Position numbers and translations under genes: made by a program. A DNA stretch of 64,000 nucleotides from the NCBI GenBank assembly GCA_023444095.1, contig JAEZRP010000036.1, positions 62,001 through 126,000 of the forward strand, read 5' to 3'. Of this stretch, positions 56,344 to 63,519 are shown piece after piece (the first letter of the stretch is position 1; the number at the start of each line of letters is the position of its first letter). Below the pieces are notes generated by a model. The model did not search any database and had not been told where the DNA came from. It saw only the letters and a program-made list of their open reading frames with translations. The DNA comes from Bacillota bacterium (GTDB lineage: Bacteria > Bacillota > Clostridia > Christensenellales > Aristaeellaceae).

Positions 56344-58335
56344 TCAGCCTCCGCTCTTTTTCACGATGATCTTGCGGAAGAGTTCCACCGTCTCGCTCGT
56401 CTCGCGCAGTTCCTGGCGCAGCTTCTCGTTCTCGGATTCGAGCGCCATGACGCGCGCGTCGGTGTCCTCGCTCCGCCCGGCGGTCGGTTGCGGCTTTTCC
56501 GCAGGGGAAACCTTGAGCGGCTCGCGCCGCGCGGCCTGCCCCACGACGAACGTCTCGTCGGTGAACTCGTTGTATCGTCCGCGGCGCGTGTACTCGGTGT
56601 GCAGAAGTTCGTGCGCCCGGTGGCCGTTGGGCTCGCCGAGGAACACCTGATAGAACTCGACGATCGACGGGTTCTCGTGCGACTTGCGCATCACCTTCGA
56701 CTCGTCCTCGGTGTAGAGGGCCTGCTGGCGCTTCGCGCGCACGGCGGGGTCGTCGCTCCTGGGCTGGCCGCCGCCGGTGATGCAGCCGCCCGGACAGCCC
56801 ATGACCTCGATGAAGTGGTAAGGGCTGGTTCCGTTTTCGACCTGCTCCATCAGCTTCTTCGCGCCCGCGAGCCCGCTCGTGACCGCGACCCTGATCATTA
56901 CGCCGTCGAGGAAGGAATAGGCGGGCAGCGGGTTCTCGATGAGGATCGTGCCCTCCTTTACCTGTTCGAGTCCGACGATGGGGGTGACGTGCAGATTCTC
57001 AAACGGCAGCTCGCGGCCTGTGACCAGTTCGTACACGGTGCGAAGCGCCGCCTCCATGACGCCGCCCGTCAGTCCGAAGATATCCGCCGCGCCCGACGAG
57101 AGGCCGAGCGGGTGGTGGAAGCTCGATTCCGTGAGCGAGTTGAAGTCGATGCCCGCCGAGAGGATCATCTCGCCCAGCTCGCGCGTGGTGAGTACCTCGT
57201 CGACGTTGGGGTATCCGCCGTTCTGCATCTCCGCGCGGCGGATCTCGAACTTTTTGGCGGTGCAGGGCATGACCGACACGACGAACACGTCCTTCGGATC
57301 GACGCCGATCTTCTCCGCGTAGTAGGACTTCACCACAGCGCCGAGCATCGTGTGCGGGGACTTGCAGGTGGAGAGGTGGGAAAGCTCCGCGGGGTAGTTG
57401 TGCTCGACGTACTTGATCCAGCCCGGCGAGCACGAGGTGATCATCGGGAGAACCGCGTTCCCGCCCGTAAGGGCCGACTTCACGCGGTTCAAGAATTCCG
57501 TGCCCTCCTCGATGATGGTCAAATCGGCGGCCCAGTTGGTGTCAAATACGTCGTCGAAACCCAGCTCCTTGAGCGCCGAGGCGAGCTTGCCCGTGGCGCG
57601 CGTGCCGACCGGGTTTCCGAACATCTCGGCGATCGCGACGCGCACGGCCGGTGCGACCTGCACCACCACGCGCTTCTTCGCGTCGCCCAGCGCCTCCCAC
57701 ACGCGCTCGGTCGCGTCCGTTTCGCGCAGCGCGCCCACGGGGCAAACGACCGTGCACTGGCCGCAGAACGCGCAGGAGACGGAGCCGAGCGCCAGCTCCA
57801 TGGCGGGACTCACGACGGACTTGAAGCCGCGGTTCTGGACGTTCAGGATGCCCGTTCCCTGAACCTCGTTGCAGACCTCGACGCAGCGGCGGCAGAGCAC
57901 GCACTTGCTCAGATCGCGCGTGATGGACACCGAAACGTCGAGCATCCGCGATGAGCGGTCGCCGTCGAAGCGGCTCTCCTCGATGCCCAGCTGCTTCCCG
58001 AGCTTCTGAAGCTCGCAGTTCTGGTTGCGCTGGCAGTAGAGGCAGTCCTTGTCGTGATCCGAGAGGATCAGCTCGTAGAGCACCTTGCGCGCGTCGCGCA
58101 CCCTTTTGGTGTTGGTATGAACGACCATGCCGCTCGTTGCCTTGGTGATACAGGATGCCATGAGCGTTTTCGCACCCTCGACCTCGACCACGCAGATGCG
58201 GCAGGAGCCGACCGGGTGGTGGCCCTGCATGTAGCAGAGGCTGGGGATGTGGATGGAGTTCTCTCTGGCGGCTTCCAGGATCGTGCTGCCGTCCGGCGCT
58301 GTGATTACCTTTCCGTTGATGGTGAACGTAATCAT
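56344..58335 (-). CDS. hydA: [FeFe] hydrogenase catalytic subunit
   Basis: 663 residues. N-terminal 2Fe-2S domain (residues 1-75), an HxxxCxxCxxxxxC cluster domain (HDKDCLYCQRNQNC), then two 4Fe-4S clusters (CVLCRRCVEVCNE, CAFCGQCTVVCPVGA). The H-cluster motifs are complete: TSCSP at 300-304, MPCTAKK from 356, and EVMGCPGGCITGGGQP at 510-525. A C-terminal extension of about 80 residues (from ~580) lacks cysteines and ends in a predicted coiled coil (ALESENEKLRQELRETSETVELF). It reduces protons or oxidises H2 in the cytosol. The start overlaps the hydB stop (ATGA). Confidence 0.96.
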   Translation of the reverse strand: MITFTINGKVITAPDGSTILEAARENSIHIPSLCYMQGHHPVGSCRICVVEVEGAKTLMASCITKATSGMVVHTNTKRVRDARKVLYELILSDHDKDCLYCQRNQNCELQKLGKQLGIEESRFDGDRSSRMLDVSVSITRDLSKCVLCRRCVEVCNEVQGTGILNVQNRGFKSVVSPAMELALGSVSCAFCGQCTVVCPVGALRETDATERVWEALGDAKKRVVVQVAPAVRVAIAEMFGNPVGTRATGKLASALKELGFDDVFDTNWAADLTIIEEGTEFLNRVKSALTGGNAVLPMITSCSPGWIKYVEHNYPAELSHLSTCKSPHTMLGAVVKSYYAEKIGVDPKDVFVVSVMPCTAKKFEIRRAEMQNGGYPNVDEVLTTRELGEMILSAGIDFNSLTESSFHHPLGLSSGAADIFGLTGGVMEAALRTVYELVTGRELPFENLHVTPIVGLEQVKEGTILIENPLPAYSFLDGVMIRVAVTSGLAGAKKLMEQVENGTSPYHFIEVMGCPGGCITGGGQPRSDDPAVRAKRQQALYTEDESKVMRKSHENPSIVEFYQVFLGEPNGHRAHELLHTEYTRRGRYNEFTDETFVVGQAARREPLKVSPAEKPQPTAGRSEDTDARVMALESENEKLRQELRETSETVELFRKIIVKKSGG

Positions 58336-61300
58336 GCTTTCACCTCTCTCCTGTCGCAGTGCAGGCAGCGCATCGACTCTGCGATGGCGTTGAGCTTGTG
58401 ATAGCCCAGAACCACCTCGTCGAACGAATCCCTGCGGTCGTCGGTGGGCAGGAACTCCTGCGTGAACCGCTCGTGGATGATGACCTCGTCGTCGTCCGTG
58501 ACGGAGGGGATTTCGATGGCGCGGCCCTTGTTGAGCCTGCCCTTTCCGCCGAGGTAGCGGTCGATGGATTCCGCCGCGCGCTTTCCGTCGGCGATGGCCC
58601 GGATCACCTCGTCCGGCCCTCTGGCCACGTCGCCGCCCGCGAACACGCCCTGCATGGTCGTCATCTGGGTGTCGGGATCGACGATGAAGGTGCCCCAGCG
58701 CGTCACGCCGATGTCTGACTTTTTGATGAACGGAAGGTCGGCGTACTGGCTGACTGCCGCGATCACGACGTCTACGTCCATGAAGAAGTTCGAACCCTCG
58801 ATGTGCCGGGTGCTCCTTCTGCCCTGATGGTCGAAGTCGGAGGTTGTGCGCCACACGAGCTCGATCTTCGAGACGTTACCGCGCTTGTCGGAGATGATGT
58901 TGACGGGCGAGACGAGCTCGATGAGCTCCACGCCCTCGTCGAGCGCCTCCTGCACCTCGAGGGCATAGGCGGGCATCGTGTCGCGCTTCCTGCGGTAGAG
59001 GATGGTTACCTTTTTGGCGCCCAGCCGAAGCGCCGTGCGCGCGGAGTCGACCGCCGTGTTTCCGCCGCCGATCACGACCACGACCTTACCGGTCAAATCG
59101 ACCTTGTTGTAGAGCTTCACGTCGCGCAAAAAGTCGATGCCGGGGTACACGCCGTTCAGGGTTTCGCCCGGGATGCCGATCTTCTGCGGGAACTGGGTTC
59201 CGGTCGCGACGTAGACGGCGTCCGACTGCCGCCGCAATGTTTCAAACGAGATGTCGCGCCCGACCTCCGTGTTCAGGTGGATCTCGAAGCCCGACCGCTG
59301 CATTTCATTGATCTCGCGCTTGAGAACTTCCGTCGGCAGCCTGTATTCGGGGATGCCGAACGCCAAGACGCCGCCCGCCACGGGGGCCGACTCGTACACG
59401 TCCACCTCGTAGCCGATGCGCGAGAGGTAGTACGCGCAGGTGAGGCCCGACGCGCCCGCGCCGACGACGGACACGCGCTTCCCGTTTCTCGGGAACACGA
59501 TGTCCTCCTCGTAGAGCTTTCTGTTCTTGTACGCGTAGTCGGCGACGAACCGCTTGAGGTCGCAGATGGCAACCGCCTCGTCCACGGTCGCGCGCCGGCA
59601 CTTCGATTCGCAGGGACGCGTGCAGATGCGCCCGCACACCGACGGCATGGGGTTCTCGCGCCTGATCAGGTCGTAGGCGTCCACGAACCGGCCCGCCGCG
59701 ATGAGCGCAAGGTAGCCCGGTATGTTGACGCTCGCCGGGCACGTGTTCTCGCACGGCGAGATGAAGAGATCCGCGCACACGCCCGCGCGGCAGTAGCCCT
59801 TTTTGATGTGCTCCTCGTATTCCTCGCGGAAATATTTGATGGTCGAAAGGACCGGATTCGGCGCGGTCTGACCGAGGCCGCACATCGCGGTATCCTTGAT
59901 GGTCTTGCCCAGCTCCTCCAGCCGCTCGATGTCGCCCTCCCGGCCTTCGCCCCGCGTGATGCGCTCGAGGATCTCGAGCATGCGCTTGGTGCCGAGGCGG
60001 CAGGCGACGCACTTGCCGCACGATTCCTCCTGGATGAAGTCCATGAAGTAGCGCGCGGTGTCGACCATGCAGGTGTCCTCGTTCATGGCGATGAGCCCGC
60101 CCGAACCCATGATCGCGCCGAGCATCGAGAGCGACTCGTAGTCGGTGGGGGTGTTGAGGTTCTCCTGCGTGATGCAGCCGCCTGAAGGTCCGCCGATCTG
60201 CGCGGCCTTGAAGTGCTTCTTGCCGAGCATGCCGCCGCCGATCTTGAAGATGATTTCGCCCAGCGGAATCCCGATCGGCACCTCGATGATGCCGGTATTC
60301 ACGATGTCGCCCGCGAGCGCGAAGACCTTGGTGCCCCTCGCGGTGGGCGTTCCGTAGCTCGCGTACCACTCCGCGCCCTTCAGAAGGATGGCGGGGATGC
60401 TCGCCAGCGTTTCCACGTTGTTGATGATGGTCGGACTCCTGAAAAGCCCCTCCTGGAACGGGAACGGCGGCTTCTGCCGGGGCTCACCGCGCCGGCCCTC
60501 GATGGAGGCCATGAGCGCGGTCTCCTCGCCGCAGACGAACGCGCCAGCGCCGATTCGGATCTCGACGTCGAAGGCAAAGCCGCTTCCGAACAGGTTCTCG
60601 CCCAGAAGCCCGCGCTCCTTCGCCTCGTTGATCGCGCGCTGCATGCGCTCGACGGCAATGGGATACTCGGCCCGGATGTAAACAAACCCCTTGTTCGCGC
60701 CGATGGCGTATCCGCCGAGCATCATGCCTTCGAGGACCGTGTGCGGGTCGCCCTCGATGACGGAGCGGTCCATGAACGCGCCCGGGTCGCCCTCGTCGGC
60801 GTTGCAGACGATGTACTTCTCCGCGCCCTTGGCGCGCAGGCCCGATTCCCATTTGATGCCGGTGGGGAAGCCCGCGCCGCCGCGTCCGCGGATGCCCGAG
60901 GCCTTGACCTGGTCGACCACTGCCTGCGGGGAGAGCTCCGTGAGCGCCCTGGCCGCCGCGAAGTAGCCGTCGCGCGCGATGTAGCTTTCGACGTTCCCGT
61001 ATTCGATCACGCCGCAATTTCGAAGCGCGATCCGAACCTGCTCCTTGAAAAAGTCGATGTCGTCGATCTTCGGCACGTGCTTTCCCAGCGCGTGGTCGTA
61101 GAAGGTGTATTTTTCGAGCACATCGCCCTCGACGATGTGGGATTTGATGATCTCAGCCGCGATCGCGGGCGTGAGGTTCACATAGAATATCCGCTCGGGA
61201 AGGATCAGTATCACGGGGCCGACCGCGCAGGTGCCCATGCACCCGGTTTCAAACACGCGCGCCTCGCCCTCGAGACCCAATTTTCGGATCGCCTCGATCG

Positions 61301-61445
61301 CCGCGTCGCGCACGAGGCCGCAGTTCGATGACACGCAGCCTGCACCCGCGCATACGAGCACCTGATGGCGGTATTTTCCTTCCTCGGCGAGTCGCGCCTC
61401 CTTGATGGCCTGAAGACCTTCGAGGCTAGTTATTTTCATCGTCAT
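58332..61445 (-). CDS. hydB: HydB/NuoF-like NADH-binding flavoprotein fused to a GltD/NfnB-like NAD(P)H oxidoreductase
   Basis: 1037 residues. Residues 1-120: thioredoxin-like 2Fe-2S domain (CAGAGCVSSNC, CMGTCAVGP). Residues ~130-545: NuoF core with the FMN/NADH site (GIRGRGGAGFPTG, GAGAFVCGEETAL) and a 4Fe-4S site (ESCGKCVACRLGTKRM). HydB normally ends in a two-cluster ferredoxin. Here the chain passes instead into a GltD-like module (~555-1037). That module has an N-terminal Cys cluster (CENTCPASVNIPGY, CGRICTRPCESKC), FAD site VVGAGASGLTCAYYL, NADP(H)-type site IGGGNTAVDSAR with YRRKRDTMPA, and GGDVARGP. It begins 14 bases behind hydC and overlaps hydA. Confidence 0.93.
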   Translation of the reverse strand: MTMKITSLEGLQAIKEARLAEEGKYRHQVLVCAGAGCVSSNCGLVRDAAIEAIRKLGLEGEARVFETGCMGTCAVGPVILILPERIFYVNLTPAIAAEIIKSHIVEGDVLEKYTFYDHALGKHVPKIDDIDFFKEQVRIALRNCGVIEYGNVESYIARDGYFAAARALTELSPQAVVDQVKASGIRGRGGAGFPTGIKWESGLRAKGAEKYIVCNADEGDPGAFMDRSVIEGDPHTVLEGMMLGGYAIGANKGFVYIRAEYPIAVERMQRAINEAKERGLLGENLFGSGFAFDVEIRIGAGAFVCGEETALMASIEGRRGEPRQKPPFPFQEGLFRSPTIINNVETLASIPAILLKGAEWYASYGTPTARGTKVFALAGDIVNTGIIEVPIGIPLGEIIFKIGGGMLGKKHFKAAQIGGPSGGCITQENLNTPTDYESLSMLGAIMGSGGLIAMNEDTCMVDTARYFMDFIQEESCGKCVACRLGTKRMLEILERITRGEGREGDIERLEELGKTIKDTAMCGLGQTAPNPVLSTIKYFREEYEEHIKKGYCRAGVCADLFISPCENTCPASVNIPGYLALIAAGRFVDAYDLIRRENPMPSVCGRICTRPCESKCRRATVDEAVAICDLKRFVADYAYKNRKLYEEDIVFPRNGKRVSVVGAGASGLTCAYYLSRIGYEVDVYESAPVAGGVLAFGIPEYRLPTEVLKREINEMQRSGFEIHLNTEVGRDISFETLRRQSDAVYVATGTQFPQKIGIPGETLNGVYPGIDFLRDVKLYNKVDLTGKVVVVIGGGNTAVDSARTALRLGAKKVTILYRRKRDTMPAYALEVQEALDEGVELIELVSPVNIISDKRGNVSKIELVWRTTSDFDHQGRRSTRHIEGSNFFMDVDVVIAAVSQYADLPFIKKSDIGVTRWGTFIVDPDTQMTTMQGVFAGGDVARGPDEVIRAIADGKRAAESIDRYLGGKGRLNKGRAIEIPSVTDDDEVIIHERFTQEFLPTDDRRDSFDEVVLGYHKLNAIAESMRCLHCDRREVKA

Positions 61446-61459
61446 CTTTTCACCCCCTG

Positions 61460-61954
61460 TCAGTACTTGGACAGAATCGCGTCGACCTTCGTGGGCGACA
61501 CCTGCTTATACACCTCGTCGTCGATCATCATGGCCGGCGCGAGCCCGCACGAGCCGATGCAGCGGGCGATCTCAAACGTAAATTTGCCGTCCTCGGTGGT
61601 TCCGCCGATCTCGACGTTCAGTGTTTTCAGGAGATGGTCCACGATCCGCTTCCCACCGCGCACGTAACAGGCCGTGCCGAGGCATACCCGGATGGTGTGA
61701 AGTCCCCGCCTGTTGACGGAGAAGAAGGAATAGAACGACACGACGCCCGATACCTCCGAGACGGGCACTTCCAGCTTGTCCGCGATGACCTCCTGAAGTT
61801 CCAGCGGAAGGTATCCGTAGATCTCCTGCGCCGCGTGCAGAACCTGAATCAGACATCCCGGCTTCCCCTTGTAGTACAGGTCGATCAGATCGCGGATTTC
61901 CTTGAAGTCCGTCTGACCGCCGCTTGTGATGGTCGTGCTTGGTTTGTTCGCCAT
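61460..61954 (-). CDS. hydC: NuoE/HydC-like 2Fe-2S subunit
   Basis: 164 residues. Helical N terminus (LIQVLHAAQEIYGYLPLELQEVIADKL) and a thioredoxin-like 2Fe-2S domain with the four ligands in CLGTACYVRGG and CIGSCGLAPAM. It is the small electron-transfer subunit of HydABC-type bifurcating hydrogenases and of NADH dehydrogenases. The ATG at 61954 has AAGGAG 7 bases upstream, and that site overlaps the stop codon of the small ORF before it. It is followed by hydB and hydA. Confidence 0.94.
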   Translation of the reverse strand: MANKPSTTITSGGQTDFKEIRDLIDLYYKGKPGCLIQVLHAAQEIYGYLPLELQEVIADKLEVPVSEVSGVVSFYSFFSVNRRGLHTIRVCLGTACYVRGGKRIVDHLLKTLNVEIGGTTEDGKFTFEIARCIGSCGLAPAMMIDDEVYKQVSPTKVDAILSKY

Positions 61955-61965
61955 ACAAGATCTCC

Positions 61966-62313
61966 TTATCTGTGATGTAGCACAAAATCGAAGCGCGCGG
62001 GTCGTCCCGCATTCGCTCCGGCTGACTGGACCCACCCTTGGGCCTTGGACCGCGTTCGAATTCGTCGTCGCAGAATCTTTGTCTTGCCCGGCTTGCGCGG
62101 GCGGATCTGTCCGGGGAACGGCGGGCAATGCCCGGTTCCCTCGCGTCGGTCGTTCTGCGTTCTTTCCTGTTGCGGTTTCTGTCGTGCTGTGCGCTTTTGA
62201 TGCGTCTCGTCAGTAAGGGAAGGAAGAAGGGCTGCGTTCGAGATGTCGGTCGTCGCGGATGCGCGTTCCTGACTTTTTGAGGGTTCTCGCGGGGCCTTCG
62301 GGGCCTTAATCAT
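61966..62313 (-). CDS. Small basic protein leading the hydrogenase operon, doubtful function
   Basis: 115 residues. Support for expression: AAAGGAGG 5 bases before the ATG, a consensus promoter 34 bases upstream, and a stop codon (TAA) that overlaps the ribosome-binding site of hydC, the layout of translational coupling. Against: the sequence is hydrophilic, very basic and low in hydrophobic residues (QKRTARQKPQQERTQNDRR, KILRRRIRTRSK). It uses G/C-ending codons less than its neighbours and resembles no family I know. It may be a leader ORF coupling translation, a decayed gene, or a small new subunit or regulator. Confidence 0.4.
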   Translation of the reverse strand: MIKAPKAPREPSKSQERASATTDISNAALLPSLTDETHQKRTARQKPQQERTQNDRREGTGHCPPFPGQIRPRKPGKTKILRRRIRTRSKAQGWVQSAGANAGRPARFDFVLHHR

Positions 62314-62346
62314 TCGCGCCTCCTTTCGATCCAATTTAGTAACTAT

Positions 62347-62375
62347 AGTATAAATTAATAAATACCGGATGTCAA
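62347..62375 (-). promoter_or_regulatory. Promoter of the hydrogenase operon
   Basis: Minus strand TTGACA (62370-62375), 17-base spacer, TATACT (62347-62352). An 8-bp palindrome ACTATAGT overlaps the 3' end of the -10 box. No Rex-type TTGTTAA...TTAACAA site is visible. Confidence 0.8.
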
Positions 62376-62460
62376 TTCATAATTTACATGGCGACGCGCG
62401 GCCCGCCGCGTTTGCGGACGCGCGCAAAGGGTTAAATCATATTCATTTGGGGTGATGTGC

Positions 62461-63063
62461 ATGCGGGATCGGACGGGGCGCGGACTTTATACGCTTGGCG
62501 AGGCATATCGGATCGCGGTCAGGGCGGGCATGACGATGCCCTTTCTTTCGCGCGCAAAACGGGCCGACCTGATGACGGAGGCGTTCAAGGAACGGCTCAT
62601 ACTGGCGGTAACGGAGGTCAACGGCTGCCGGATGTGCTCCTTTGTGCACGCGAGGATCGCGCTCGAGTCGGGCCTTTCGGCGGAGGAGATCGAGGGAATG
62701 CTCGCGGGGCAGGCGCAGACCGTGCCGGCGGAGGAACTGCCCGCCGTACTATTCGCGCAGCACTACGCGGACGCGCGCGGCAATCCTTCGCGCGCGGCGT
62801 GGGAGGGCGCCGTTTCCCGCTACGGACGCGCGCGGGCGATGGCGATCCTCGGCGCGGTGCGCGGCATCATGCTCGGGAACGCCTACGGCATCCCGCTGGG
62901 CTCGCTTCTGGCGAGGCTGCGGGGAAAGCGCGCGCACGTCGACGAACGGAGCAGCCTCGGGTATGAACTGTCGATGCTTCTTTCGTCGCCGATCATGATT
63001 CCCGCCGCGCTCCTGCACGCGCTTGGCGCGCGCCTTCTGCGCGTCCCCGTGGAGCCGAGGTAG
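62461..63063 (+). CDS. Carboxymuconolactone decarboxylase/AhpD-like protein
   Basis: 200 residues. The all-helical AhpD fold is indicated by FKERLILAVTEVNGCRMCSFVHARIALESGLSAEEIEGML, containing the CxxCxxxHxxxA redox motif with its two cysteines. AhpD-like proteins act as disulfide-based peroxidase partners or as oxidoreductases of unknown substrate. The N terminus (RTGRGLYTLGEAYRIAVRAG) and a C-terminal hydrophobic segment (LSSPIMIPAALLHALG) are additions. I chose the ATG at 62461 with GGGGTGAT upstream; a GTG and an ATG just before are alternatives. It is divergent from the hydrogenase operon. Confidence 0.8.
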   Translation: MRDRTGRGLYTLGEAYRIAVRAGMTMPFLSRAKRADLMTEAFKERLILAVTEVNGCRMCSFVHARIALESGLSAEEIEGMLAGQAQTVPAEELPAVLFAQHYADARGNPSRAAWEGAVSRYGRARAMAILGAVRGIMLGNAYGIPLGSLLARLRGKRAHVDERSSLGYELSMLLSSPIMIPAALLHALGARLLRVPVEPR

Positions 63064-63065
63064 GC

Positions 63066-63095
63066 GCGAAAAAGCCCCGCCGGGATGGGCGGAGC
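63066..63095 (-). terminator. Terminator of the TM1266-like gene
   Basis: An 8-bp stem (GCCCCGCC 63074-63081 with GGCGGAGC 63088-63095, one mismatch) followed on the minus strand by TTTTTTCG. Confidence 0.75.
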
Positions 63096-63106
63096 GTGCC
63101 GATGCG

Positions 63107-63355
63107 TTAGATTTCAATCGTGTCGTAGCGGATGCCGGAAAGATCGTCGAGCACCTTCTTAAACTCGGCCACCTCGCCGTCCACGTCGACCAGTTGCAGG
63201 ATGATGAGCCCGTCGTCGGAGCAGACGTCGCCCGCCTCGTGAAGGCCCAACCGCATTTTGATGCTGCATCCGTACTGCGTCAGAACCTTTTGAAGCGCCT
63301 CAACGTTTTCGCGCCTCTTGCTGGCCCGGATCACCATGATGCTTTCCTTTTTCAC
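63107..63355 (-). CDS. Small ACT-like protein resembling the TM1266 iron-only hydrogenase system regulator family
   Basis: 82 residues from a GTG at 63355 with GGAGG 6 bases upstream; an ATG six codons on is possible. The beta-alpha-beta-beta-alpha-beta order of an ACT fold is visible: MVIRASKRRENVEALQKVLTQYG, IKMRLGLHE, LIILQLVDVDGEVAEFKKVLDDL. The LTxYG...RLGLHE pattern resembles the TM1266 family, often encoded with [FeFe] hydrogenase maturation genes, and the hydrogenase operon lies 750 bases away. The role is unproven; small-molecule or metal sensing is plausible. Confidence 0.6.
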   Translation of the reverse strand: MKKESIMVIRASKRRENVEALQKVLTQYGCSIKMRLGLHEAGDVCSDDGLIILQLVDVDGEVAEFKKVLDDLSGIRYDTIEI

Positions 63356-63391
63356 AAAAACCCTCCTTTTTCGCCATATTCTCCTGTCAAT

Positions 63392-63420
63392 ACTTTATCA
63401 TCGCGTCCTTTTATTGTCAA
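63392..63420 (-). promoter_or_regulatory. Promoter of the TM1266-like gene
   Basis: Minus strand TTGACA (63415-63420), 17-base spacer, TAAAGT (63392-63397) with an extended TGA, 37 bases before the start. Confidence 0.75.
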
Positions 63421-63519
63421 TCGGGAGTTTTATGGCAATCTTGCTCCGGAAGTCCCGCTTGCGGGGATCACGCCGATAAACAGCATCCCCGTCAAAAGCG
63501 AGAAGATCGACGTCCTGCG

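Noticed and set aside
62314..62460. Rex operator upstream of the hydrogenase operon
   Set aside because: No TTGTTAA...TTAACAA-type palindrome is present; only an 8-bp ACTATAGT palindrome overlaps the -10 box.
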